A stretch of DNA of 21,099 nt from a virus. The translations under genes and the position numbers were made by a program. The notes under the pieces were generated by a model, which was not told the DNA's origin, did not search any database, and was given only the letters and a program-made list of their open reading frames with translations. Each line of letters begins with the position of its first letter. Position 1 is the first letter of the stretch. The stretch covers positions 1-21,099 of IMG/VR virus record IMGVR_UViG_3300035698_011133; one strand, 5' to 3'. Positions 1 to 7,314 of this stretch are shown here, one piece after another.

Positions 1-1292
1 CATTTGTGCCCCACAATAGCGTGATGTAACATATCTTCGTAAATAGTAAAATTCGTACCCTTTGGCGTAGTATCTGCATCTATCTTCACCCAGTAAGGTG
101 TCTCGACTTCATTGGGAGCTTGCACAACAAATGCTGAAAGGATTTTCTCTCTTACCGATTTATATTCTACGAGTTGTTTACGTGGAACCAATCTAAAGTT
201 ATCAGGCAACTCTCTTAGATCATCTTCAGATACCGTATCGTCATAGATAACAACAAAGTTTCTTTCCATTAATCCAGCCGTGTGCATCCATAGCTTCGCA
301 TTAGCTAATAGCCTATCTAGATATTTATCATTGACTGCCGTAACAAATGTCAATAGCTTATTATCATTATTTACTTCTTTCATGTAACCCTTATACGATT
401 TATCCCCACCATGCTCTAGCAATAACTTATCAAAATATTTACTTCTCCTTAACTCCCAATAAGCCTTCTTCCAATAAACATTTGATTCCCTATCACCACA
501 GTGCTTTCTACCATGATAGTGGATTACCTTTGTAGCTTCAAGAGAAATGGGAGTAAACTTTACACTAGCATTCCATTGTTGATCTAGCATTATGTGTGGA
601 TACCGGGGTAACAAAATTTGACAAGCTAATTCATCTGGGATATTGCTAACACCCACTGCGGCCCCATCTGCCGCTAATGTTTCCCATTCTTCCAACATCT
701 CTGCATCTTTGCAAAATGCGTAGACCCCCGTATTTACAGCCCCTCCATAGTTTTTATCATTACCATATTTAATAGCCTCTTCTATATATTTATCAAAATC
801 TGTTTCAGGGACAACTTCTTTCCAAGCCTGTATCCTCGATTTTATGATATTACCAGTTGTTTTCCATTCTGAAAAATTAACAACGACGATTGGATATTCT
901 TCCAGATACCCGAACAATTTATCAATACTGTTGAGAACTATTGTATCCGCATCTAGAAACACAGTTTTGTCATATGGGCTATACCGCCACACCGTAGCCT
1001 TGCGTACTAATGCTCTTTTGGAATCATCTAGTTCTATGTGTTTCCAGTCAACTTTTATTTTCGCAAAATAATCCTCAATTGCCGACGGTGTCGGCCCCTC
1101 CAGCAATACGCACACTGGCCCGTCATAGACTCTTCTGAGAGAATATAGCGAGACACAGAGCCGGACTAAACACTTGGCACCCCTGTTGTAATAAATGACT
1201 CCAGCCGGGGCGGGCGTACAAGAATCTGTGGATTCCACAACATTGGAGATTTCCACTGTCTCTGGTTTTGGTGGGTCTGTTCGTATTTTCAT
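1..1292 (-). CDS. Tandem-domain GT8-like glycosyltransferase, 3' end beyond window
   Basis: Open reading frame with ATG at 1292 and no stop before the left edge; 430 residues are visible. Domain 1 (about 30-290) looks like a GT-A, GT8-type glycosyltransferase. FLDADTIVL at 112-120 holds a DxD metal/nucleotide-sugar motif, AVNTGVYAF lies at 185-193, and HYHG at 258-261 resembles the GT8 C-terminal metal-binding His. A second GT-like domain starts near 312 (LLTFVTAVNDKYLDRL) and has its own KIDADT DxD at 404-408, so the protein has two catalytic-type domains. The start lies 7 bases after the epimerase stop; its Shine-Dalgarno site is weak, so translation may be coupled. It is the last visible gene of a sugar cassette behind the capsid operon. 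A role in glycosylating virions or host surface is inference; the sugar and acceptor cannot be told. GT family placement is moderately sure. Confidence 0.82.
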   Translation of the reverse strand, partial: MKIRTDPPKPETVEISNVVESTDSCTPAPAGVIYYNRGAKCLVRLCVSLYSLRRVYDGPVCVLLEGPTPSAIEDYFAKIKVDWKHIELDDSKRALVRKATVWRYSPYDKTVFLDADTIVLNSIDKLFGYLEEYPIVVVNFSEWKTTGNIIKSRIQAWKEVVPETDFDKYIEEAIKYGNDKNYGGAVNTGVYAFCKDAEMLEEWETLAADGAAVGVSNIPDELACQILLPRYPHIMLDQQWNASVKFTPISLEATKVIHYHGRKHCGDRESNVYWKKAYWELRRSKYFDKLLLEHGGDKSYKGYMKEVNNDNKLLTFVTAVNDKYLDRLLANAKLWMHTAGLMERNFVVIYDDTVSEDDLRELPDNFRLVPRKQLVEYKSVREKILSAFVVQAPNEVETPYWVKIDADTTPKGTNFTIYEDMLHHAIVGHK

Positions 1293-1299
1293 TCTCAGA

Positions 1300-2214
1300 T
1301 CACAACGCCTTTAGTTTCATTGCAGCTTTTGCAGCCGACAACATAGCTTCATTACTATAACTCATATCCGTTAGATCTTTCATAGTAAAACTATTATTCT
1401 CTATACCTTTGACTAAGATATTAACGAACATATTGATATTCGTTTTAATAGCACTGATATTTGTTTCTGTTTCCAGAATATCTTGAATCGAATCACCACC
1501 AGTAAATCTCACCACAAAATCACGATCTTTATCTACACTATTCAATGTGGCAGCAATAATAGCTGTGATCAGTGCTACACTAGCGGTCTGGATCTCTAAT
1601 CTTCTTTCTTCCTCTGATTGTGATAATGCGATTGCAGAAACATATCTAGCAAAATCATCAACTAAGCAAAAATCTACAACCTGATCATAATCTTCACATT
1701 CAATAGCATTGTATATGAACATCTCCAATACAAGTTTGTTTATCTTAGTGTCTATCCGTAGTTTTGGCGAAAACCCATATAAGACTGGGCATAAACAGAT
1801 CTCTATCCATTCCATCTTTTCTATCGCAAGAATATGTGCAAATTTAAGCGGATTCTGTCTAACTTTATCTACAACACAAATAGTTCTAGCTAAAGTTGAG
1901 AGACGTTTTAGTGTTGCTCTATTTTTTGCTAATATCTCTTCAGCTTCATTCAGATCGTAAAAATTTTCTGCATCAAATTCACAACACCAGATATATACAG
2001 TCTCTTCATTTATATCTGGGATATCATTCGTTATGTATTCATCGATTGAAATCTTATGGGATTCCGTATACACCTGATTAAATCCAGGATAGTCATACGC
2101 ACCACACCCATATATATCTGGATCAATACAGACTAGTTCTTTGAATCTGCCTTGAAGCTGAGATCCGATCTTGAAGCCTAGATATCCAGCCCCACCTATT
2201 ACTGCTGCTCTCAT
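1300..2214 (-). CDS. NAD-dependent epimerase/dehydratase-like protein (extended SDR fold)
   Basis: 304 residues, close to the usual ~300 for extended SDRs. The N-terminus MRAAVIGGAGYLGFKIG carries the GxxGxxG Rossmann motif (G7, G10, G13), and an acidic residue at the end of strand 2 (CIDPD, D31) favours NAD(H). The segment CPVLYGFSP (142-150) and FCLVDDFARYV (182-192) match the RxxNVYGP and V.DVA positions of nucleotide-sugar epimerases. The catalytic residues are missing where expected: the Ser/Thr strand reads CVVDK and the YxxxK position reads FAHIL (125-129). It may therefore bind NAD-sugar without classical chemistry, or use other residues. The start is fixed by the Rossmann strand and a GGAAG Shine-Dalgarno site. 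It overlaps the GT2 gene by 92 bases and sits between two glycosyltransferases, so activated-sugar supply or sensing is the likely context. Confidence 0.8.
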   Translation of the reverse strand: MRAAVIGGAGYLGFKIGSQLQGRFKELVCIDPDIYGCGAYDYPGFNQVYTESHKISIDEYITNDIPDINEETVYIWCCEFDAENFYDLNEAEEILAKNRATLKRLSTLARTICVVDKVRQNPLKFAHILAIEKMEWIEICLCPVLYGFSPKLRIDTKINKLVLEMFIYNAIECEDYDQVVDFCLVDDFARYVSAIALSQSEEERRLEIQTASVALITAIIAATLNSVDKDRDFVVRFTGGDSIQDILETETNISAIKTNINMFVNILVKGIENNSFTMKDLTDMSYSNEAMLSAAKAAMKLKAL

Positions 2215-3490
2215 TGTGAGCTTCCTTCTCGTATTTTTTTAGTAACCTAGTTCCAGCCTCGCTGTCATAATCACCTTCTATTCGGCGTGTAGCCGATTCT
2301 TCATGTATAGCGTACACATTTGGATTGTAAATTACACTACCACCATTCAGCCAAACACGTATACAGTATTCCACATCAGAACAATCTGTAGGAAAATCTT
2401 CATCTAACAATCCACATTCATCAAAAGTCGTACGTGGGATATAGACCAGTGCAAAAGTTACGAACAATGCTAACATAACCCAGTTATTTTCAACATCACT
2501 TGAAATGTTGCTAGATATGTTTGACATCCCCCGCATTTTTCGATCATAACACCCGCCACCATGCTGTAACCTGTGATTGTGCTCCCACCATAGAGGAGAT
2601 ACATTCTCACCACCAATAGACTTTTTCGGATACATCAATTTTGCACCAACAACACTAGCATTTTTCATTACCTGAATATGTACAAAGCTGTGTAACCACT
2701 GATCATGCAATATAATAACATCGTCATTCATTAGAACCACATCTTCATATTTACCAGTTTTTTTCAGTAACTTATTATTGAATCTAGAATAATTATATTC
2801 CTTATAACTTAATGTGTGTAATTCTACATCCAATTTTCTTATTGTTTTTAACCATTTCTTTTCACCATTCCACCCAACTACTATTCTGTAATTAGGATAA
2901 TCTGTGTGTTTTATTATACTTTCTACTGCCTTTTCTAGCAACACTATATTTTTAGAAAGTATAATTATCCTTACCGGCCTATTATCTGAATAAGCAAGTT
3001 CCCTTGTAAAAAATGGAACATTATCAGTACAGTGAATGACTTCTTTATCTCTAATCCTACCTGAATACATCGCCGCAGTTTGCAATGAATCTTTCCAATT
3101 ATCTGCAACTAGTATTTTAGTATCTACTGGAAAACCAGCGATTTTTAATCCACGATTTAGAGCAGCACATACGATACCGTGTAAGAGTGCTCTGCGACAA
3201 TTACACGCCGCTACTAAACTGATATACATTGTTCTCCGAACTATCAGGTATCCATCCATGTAAAACATCTTGCAGAATATTTCTTCTACTTCTTCAGATT
3301 CCAAAAAAATCGCATTTGTAAGTTTTATTCTCTTGTTCAATATTTCATATGTTGGAAAACCAACATATACATCATAAGCCTTCTTGAGATAATCAAAGGC
3401 TTGCAATATGCCTAACTGATCTACTGTAACCTCTTTAGTCTTTATAATTACGTATTCAGTTGTAAATTCATTAACTTCAAAAAATTCCAT
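2123..3490 (-). CDS. Family 2 glycosyltransferase (GT-A fold)
   Basis: 455 residues from ATG 3490, chosen because an AGGTG Shine-Dalgarno site precedes it; the longer frame to 3535 would begin inside the terminator hairpin. The first ~165 residues match no domain I recognise. The GT2 domain starts near 172 (PVRIIILSKN) and runs through VGWNGEK, MNDDV (255-259, the DxD-type site), and SDVEYCIRVW (371-380, the ED.-E.C.R acceptor/catalytic region typical of rhamnosyl/mycofactocin-like GT2s), then AIHEES with the conserved His. It would transfer a sugar from a nucleotide-sugar donor in the cytoplasm. The last 30 residues are read out of frame over the start of the epimerase gene, which is long for a natural overlap. 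Family assignment is confident; substrate unknown. Base composition is clearly AT-richer than the upstream capsid gene. Confidence 0.88.
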   Translation of the reverse strand: MEFFEVNEFTTEYVIIKTKEVTVDQLGILQAFDYLKKAYDVYVGFPTYEILNKRIKLTNAIFLESEEVEEIFCKMFYMDGYLIVRRTMYISLVAACNCRRALLHGIVCAALNRGLKIAGFPVDTKILVADNWKDSLQTAAMYSGRIRDKEVIHCTDNVPFFTRELAYSDNRPVRIIILSKNIVLLEKAVESIIKHTDYPNYRIVVGWNGEKKWLKTIRKLDVELHTLSYKEYNYSRFNNKLLKKTGKYEDVVLMNDDVIILHDQWLHSFVHIQVMKNASVVGAKLMYPKKSIGGENVSPLWWEHNHRLQHGGGCYDRKMRGMSNISSNISSDVENNWVMLALFVTFALVYIPRTTFDECGLLDEDFPTDCSDVEYCIRVWLNGGSVIYNPNVYAIHEESATRRIEGDYDSEAGTRLLKKYEKEAHNESSSNRWGWISRLQDRISASRQIQRTSLY

Positions 3491-3520
3491 TACACACCTA
3501 TTAATTGTACCTATAATAAC

Positions 3521-3550
3521 AAAAGGGAAGGCCAACCGGCCTTCCCTTTT
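3521..3550 (-). terminator. Rho-independent terminator after the capsid gene
   Basis: Perfect 13-bp inverted repeat (AAAAGGGAAGGCC at 3521-3533 with its complement at 3538-3550) and an AACC loop. A-tract and T-tract flank the GC core, so it could work in both directions. It lies 20 bases beyond the capsid stop, ending the packaging/head operon and separating it from the glycosylation cassette. Confidence 0.9.
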
Positions 3551-3570
3551 GTCGTTGCTAACGAGTTAGT

Positions 3571-4562
3571 TTATGTCACTGTACTCTTTAGGTCATCAAT
3601 CAAGCAAAGAGCGTCTCTCCAGTTGAAGTTGAACGCTAGGCGTTCGCTCACAACATATTTCCGCTGGTCAGATTCTATAATCTCACCTTGCTTGAACTTG
3701 ATCATCCGCCGATCACCAATCTCGGGTGAAGACGTGTGCAACAGCACGATCTTACCTGCCGGTGCCAGTGGAACTTCATAGACAGGAATGCCGTACAGCA
3801 TGGAAACAATCCCAGCACCTTCACCTGCCGAACCAAGTCCGGTCAGGAACGACGCAAGCGCCTGTCCTGAGATTGAAGCATCTTTGAAGCTGCTATCCAT
3901 CCGTAGGTTAGCAGCTTGATCATTCGGAGCAAGCGCAACAATCTTATTACGGTTACGCGCATACTTCCCAAGGTTGTATAACGCGATATTGACTTGATCC
4001 AGATCAATAACGGCACTACCAGCATCTACTGATGTTGCCGCGTCTGATGACCCTGCCACTGTGAAGATACCATCAAACATGGTACGGGCATCCCGCACAT
4101 ACCAGTTATCGGCGGTGGCCGAATCAGGTGTCGGTGCTGTGGCCGTATGGGTCGTGTTCCCCAGAAAGTAGTGTCAGATTCTTCCGCTTCTGCGAGAGCT
4201 TCCTGCACTTCTTCCATAACCTGTGAAATCACATCTGGCTGTGAATCCTCTACAGCTTCTTCATCCACAAGCACGTATGCCATGAGTTTTTTTGCCACCC
4301 ATTGCACCGTAGTCGCCGACATTCCACTTAGCGTAGCAGTCACACCATCTGGAATATGGTACGCGCTCACATGGTTACCGCGCTTCGGTTTTGTCCATGT
4401 ACGAGACGCCATGCGGAAGGTCTTGAGCAGACGCCGCATGATATTCTGTTCACGGATGTTCGAGATCACTTCCCGCGCCAATGGGTCAGGGAGATAACCT
4501 GTAATCGTCCCACCCACGTCCACCGAGAGTGCTTCTTTTACGATTGTTCTTGTAGTTGCCAT
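3571..4562 (-). CDS. HK97-fold major capsid protein, frame-broken
   Basis: Two adjoining frames make one protein. The ATG at 4562 (AAGGAG, 8-base spacing) reads 135 residues to DTTFWG. One extra base at 4159-4162 (a GGGG run on the coding strand) would continue it as NTTHTATAPTPDSATADNWY and on to the stop at 3571, about 330 residues in all. Capsid-type features are an N-arm/E-loop-like stretch (FRMASRTWTKPKRGNHVSAY), the KLMAYVLVDEEAVEDSQ spine-helix region followed by an acidic helix, and a C-terminal part with GIPVYEVPLAP, IKFKQGEIIE and a final LAFNFNWRDALCLI. As written, frame 0 ends at 4026 after 43 unrelated residues, and the downstream frame has an internal ATG at 4098 without a good ribosome site. 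A sequencing or assembly indel in the homopolymer is the simplest reading. Position after protease and before a terminator fits. GC is higher than neighbours (31 of 60 in 3841-3900). Confidence 0.85.
4158..4163 (-). other. Frame-break site in the major capsid gene
   Basis: Coding-strand TGGGGA. Frame 0 reads TGG GGA ACA and leads into unrelated residues ending at 4026; a reading with one more G (TGG GGG AAC) joins the two capsid halves. The site is not an X XXY YYZ slippery heptamer. Confidence 0.75.
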
Positions 4563-4598
4563 TATTTTAACTCCTTCTTCCTTTTCCTTGTTTTTAGA

Positions 4599-5111
4599 TT
4601 AGTCGCTGTCTTTATCAGCAAACGACAACATTGAGAAGAACACACCCTTAGCGATAGCCTTTTCGCTTTCGTTAAGGTCATCGTATTCTGCCGGATTGTT
4701 CAACCACATGTTCACACAGTATTTCACCGTGACTTCATCTTTCACGCTCTTGAACTTGGGTTTAGCGCCATCAGTTTCTTCTTCTTCCTCGGTCCCAGCT
4801 TCTTTCCCTTTACGCGCACCAGCCACATTACCCTTTTGAATAATTTCGGTTAGTCCTTTAATTGCATCGCGCAATTCACCGAAATCATTGCCTTCTTCTT
4901 CCTCTTTCTCTTCCTCTTCGCCCTTGCCCTTGGTCTCTTCCTCTTCTTCCTTGCCCTTGCCCTTGGTCTCTTCTTCTTCCTTGGGTTTCAGGCTCGCAAG
5001 GATTTCAGGTAGAGCCGCTTTAAGCGCATCACCTACCATTGTGGGCAATAGTTCTTTAATGATATCGCGTGTCGTCTCGGTCTTTTCTTCTGTCTTCTTT
5101 TTGTTAGCCAT
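4599..5111 (-). CDS. Nested scaffold protein (internal start in protease gene)
   Basis: In-frame ATG at 5111 (MANKKKTEEK) is preceded by AAAAGGAG with a 7-base gap to the start codon, as strong as any ribosome site in the window, and it falls exactly at the junction of the protease and scaffold parts. It would make a 170-residue acidic helical protein with the C-terminus of the full product. The arrangement parallels lambda C/Nu3, where the scaffold is nested in frame in the protease gene. The site is seen directly; its use is inferred. Confidence 0.68.
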   Translation of the reverse strand: MANKKKTEEKTETTRDIIKELLPTMVGDALKAALPEILASLKPKEEEETKGKGKEEEEETKGKGEEEEKEEEEGNDFGELRDAIKGLTEIIQKGNVAGARKGKEAGTEEEEETDGAKPKFKSVKDEVTVKYCVNMWLNNPAEYDDLNESEKAIAKGVFFSMLSFADKDSD

Positions 5112-5693
5112 CTTAGTGCTCCTTTTAGCATTTGTTTTAATTACGCTTAACGACTTTTCAACAACTCGTGTTATTGATGCTTCAGGGTTAGCGGGTAGCC
5201 CTACCACACTTACCTCAAAAATTTCCAGATCCTTAACTATAAAGGCATTTATCTCTCCTGTATTCCTATCCCTATCCACTTCTATGTCTAAATATTTAAG
5301 TCTAATCGAAAATGATGATAATACACCCTCCTTGATTTGTGTCCGTATATCTTCTAAACCTTTTGCCTTACTGATCTTAACGCTGACGAATAAACCTTTG
5401 TCATCAACCTTCGATTTAACCACAACACCAACGGGAACATCAGTATCGTGGTTAAAGAAAGCCGTTTTGAAGCCGGGCTTGGTAAGATTCTTTGCAATAC
5501 GTTTAAGAGCACTAAGTTGGAGAATGTCTCTATCTCGATCCAGATCAGGTGTTGACGCATATCCTTCTATGTAAAGAGTCTTATCTTTAGCTTTACTGAC
5601 GCTTTTTACCTTGAATCCAAAATTGACTTCAATCTCAGGATTTACACCGTATTTCTTGAACTGACTATCAGTTCTAAGATTTATGATTGACAT
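4599..5693 (-). CDS. Prohead protease fused to an acidic scaffold domain
   Basis: 364 residues. Residues 25-175 are an HK97-type (S78/U35) prohead maturation protease: EGYAST at 43-48, catalytic-type His82 in FFNHD, the Ser region GVLSSFSIRL (123-132, likely nucleophile S129) and the downstream EVSVVGLPANPEA. Residues 195-364 are a separate scaffold-like part: a helical segment (DIIKELLPTMVGDALKAALP), a Glu/Lys-rich stretch (238-268) with a duplicated EEEETKGKG unit, and a helical C-terminus. The protease would cleave scaffold and capsid precursor inside the procapsid. The start has AGGAG at 8 bases, and that site overlaps the portal stop. Free scaffold could also be made from an internal start at 5111. 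Order portal-protease-capsid is classical. Confidence 0.9.
   Translation of the reverse strand: MSIINLRTDSQFKKYGVNPEIEVNFGFKVKSVSKAKDKTLYIEGYASTPDLDRDRDILQLSALKRIAKNLTKPGFKTAFFNHDTDVPVGVVVKSKVDDKGLFVSVKISKAKGLEDIRTQIKEGVLSSFSIRLKYLDIEVDRDRNTGEINAFIVKDLEIFEVSVVGLPANPEASITRVVEKSLSVIKTNAKRSTKMANKKKTEEKTETTRDIIKELLPTMVGDALKAALPEILASLKPKEEEETKGKGKEEEEETKGKGEEEEKEEEEGNDFGELRDAIKGLTEIIQKGNVAGARKGKEAGTEEEEETDGAKPKFKSVKDEVTVKYCVNMWLNNPAEYDDLNESEKAIAKGVFFSMLSFADKDSD
4921..4973. repeat. Short direct repeat in the scaffold domain
   Basis: The 20-mer CCCTTGCCCTTGGTCTCTTC (plus strand) occurs at 4921-4940 and 4954-4973, a 33-base period that keeps frame and duplicates the EEEETKGKG unit. It probably arose by slippage in a low-complexity Glu/Lys region; copy number may vary between relatives. 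Confidence 0.8.
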
Positions 5694-5697
5694 TTTC

Positions 5698-7269
5698 TTA
5701 TCTCCTAAAAATATTCCAGTATTTCAACGATCGCTTTGAACCAGAAACAATAGCGTCAACATTATCTACAAACGTTCCATGATCCTCATTCGCATAACTA
5801 TCTGACATTTTTGCATACAAATAGGATAAATAAGACCTATCATGAAACTCTGCCATTTTTCTAACAATCCGCCAATCTGCTACCGTTACATCTTCATCAT
5901 CAATAGCCTTCATAACAAAGAATGCTTTAACCTTAGCTATTTTCAAGTCTAGTTGTTTCTTATCTTCTTCAGCATCCCCACCACCATCTCCGTTACCGCT
6001 TTGACTGGGTGGAACTAACACGCCAGTTTCTGGGTCAACTTGCCCACCACCGGGAAGAATAGTAATTGGCGTATCGCCCCATTTCACAGGGGGTAGGTTT
6101 CTACGTGCACGCACTTCGTTTATTGTAATGATACCACTCTCGATATCTGATCTATCAATTCCAGCCTGTGTTGTGGCATCAGCTAGATCTACTTCACTAA
6201 ACCCAATCTTTATGTCCTCATACCCAAAACCTTCTTGGATAATTTCTTTGGTATAGTAGTATGATTCTTTAGATAAAATAGGTTTTAATGCACCATCCTT
6301 GTAGGCTTGAACTTGTTCCGCTGAATTTAGTTTGCCAGTCCCACTGTCGATTACACCCATTATCATAGGTTGCATATTGTACACAGCAAAAATCTTGTCT
6401 CTTAACTCTTTACCGTATTCGCTAAACTGTAAATCTCTATTGGACAACGCCATTCGTTCAAATTTAACAGGGAAGTTTACAGCCGCTATTTTATGAGAAT
6501 TCTTAGAACCGCGATGCTGTGAAGACCAATATTGCCGGAATTTCTTAAGCTCTGTTTTAGACATACCATCTAGAGCTATAATTCCATTTACTTCAGCACC
6601 ATTGATAAAGAAATTTGAATTATAGTTGGCACGTAATATATCCGCAGCAATAGCATTGGCTAAAGCGTCTAACGGTTTTATTCCAAAAATTGTCTCAGTC
6701 GATGGATACAATACCAAAAAGATCAGTTCATCTTTATCAAAAAATGTAGAATCACCTGCCTGTGGATCCCTTAACTCATAGGCACCGCGCCTTGGCAGAT
6801 TACCGTGCTTATCTGTTTTGGGGTATATGTGCCGCGTCATAGTTGCATAGACTTCGACAATTTCTCTGGAAATTTTTGTAACTACCTTTTCCATCGAACC
6901 CCTGCCGTACACCAGCAGATCTCTTATGACTTTTTCACGGATCTCCCTAAATGATTCTTTATTATTATTGGGATCATCCAAAAATTTCTTAACCTTAGCC
7001 ATACGTTTTGTCATGGCACTGGTCACTTTAGCGGCGGGGTCTTTCGGCATTACAACCGATTCTACCTTGACACAGTCACCGACTATCCGATTTACTACTG
7101 CCTGTGTCCACTCGTTACCCCTATATAGCTTTAGTGCATCCTCATCACTTATTTTGACCAAAGAAGGTTGCAAAAAATTACCACGAACAAAATCGCCAAT
7201 AAATCCTCGACTGGACTTAGTAGCATGATCTTGATAATCTATATTGTATCGTGCGATTTTTACGGCCAC
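5698..7269 (-). CDS. Phage portal protein (HK97-like family)
   Basis: 523 residues, somewhat longer than the ~400-450 of minimal HK97-type portals. Family features include YRGNEWTQAVVNRIVGDCVKV near the N-terminus (start of the wing/clip core), LLVYGRGSMEKV, the DELIFLVLYPSTETIFGIKPLDAL segment, and IFAVYNMQPMIMGVIDSG followed by NSAEQVQAYKDGALKPIL, the classic portal stem region. After a Gly-rich linker (GNGDGGGD) the C-terminus has an extra ~90-residue helical part. It forms the dodecameric vertex through which DNA is packaged. The start is GTG 7269, supported by GAGGTG 5 bases upstream; the ATG at 7271 is out of frame. It lies between terminase and protease, as in most HK97-like head operons. 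Confidence 0.92.
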   Translation of the reverse strand: MAVKIARYNIDYQDHATKSSRGFIGDFVRGNFLQPSLVKISDEDALKLYRGNEWTQAVVNRIVGDCVKVESVVMPKDPAAKVTSAMTKRMAKVKKFLDDPNNNKESFREIREKVIRDLLVYGRGSMEKVVTKISREIVEVYATMTRHIYPKTDKHGNLPRRGAYELRDPQAGDSTFFDKDELIFLVLYPSTETIFGIKPLDALANAIAADILRANYNSNFFINGAEVNGIIALDGMSKTELKKFRQYWSSQHRGSKNSHKIAAVNFPVKFERMALSNRDLQFSEYGKELRDKIFAVYNMQPMIMGVIDSGTGKLNSAEQVQAYKDGALKPILSKESYYYTKEIIQEGFGYEDIKIGFSEVDLADATTQAGIDRSDIESGIITINEVRARRNLPPVKWGDTPITILPGGGQVDPETGVLVPPSQSGNGDGGGDAEEDKKQLDLKIAKVKAFFVMKAIDDEDVTVADWRIVRKMAEFHDRSYLSYLYAKMSDSYANEDHGTFVDNVDAIVSGSKRSLKYWNIFRR

Positions 7270-7314
7270 ATTTTCACCTCATTGTGGAATTATCTTTCCA
7301 AAAAATATATAGAC

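Noticed and set aside
3491-3535. Upstream start for the GT2 gene at 3535
   Set aside because: It lies inside the terminator hairpin and has no ribosome site; ATG 3490 has AGGTG.
4158-4163. Programmed frameshift in the capsid gene
   Set aside because: No X XXY YYZ heptamer is seen, and the frame-0 product would lack most of the capsid fold; kept only as a remote alternative to an indel.
4888-5574. Long plus-strand Ser/Leu-rich reading frame opposite the protease/scaffold gene
   Set aside because: It is the antisense image of Glu/Lys-rich codons, with no ribosome site and low-complexity sequence; the minus-strand gene is clearly the real one.
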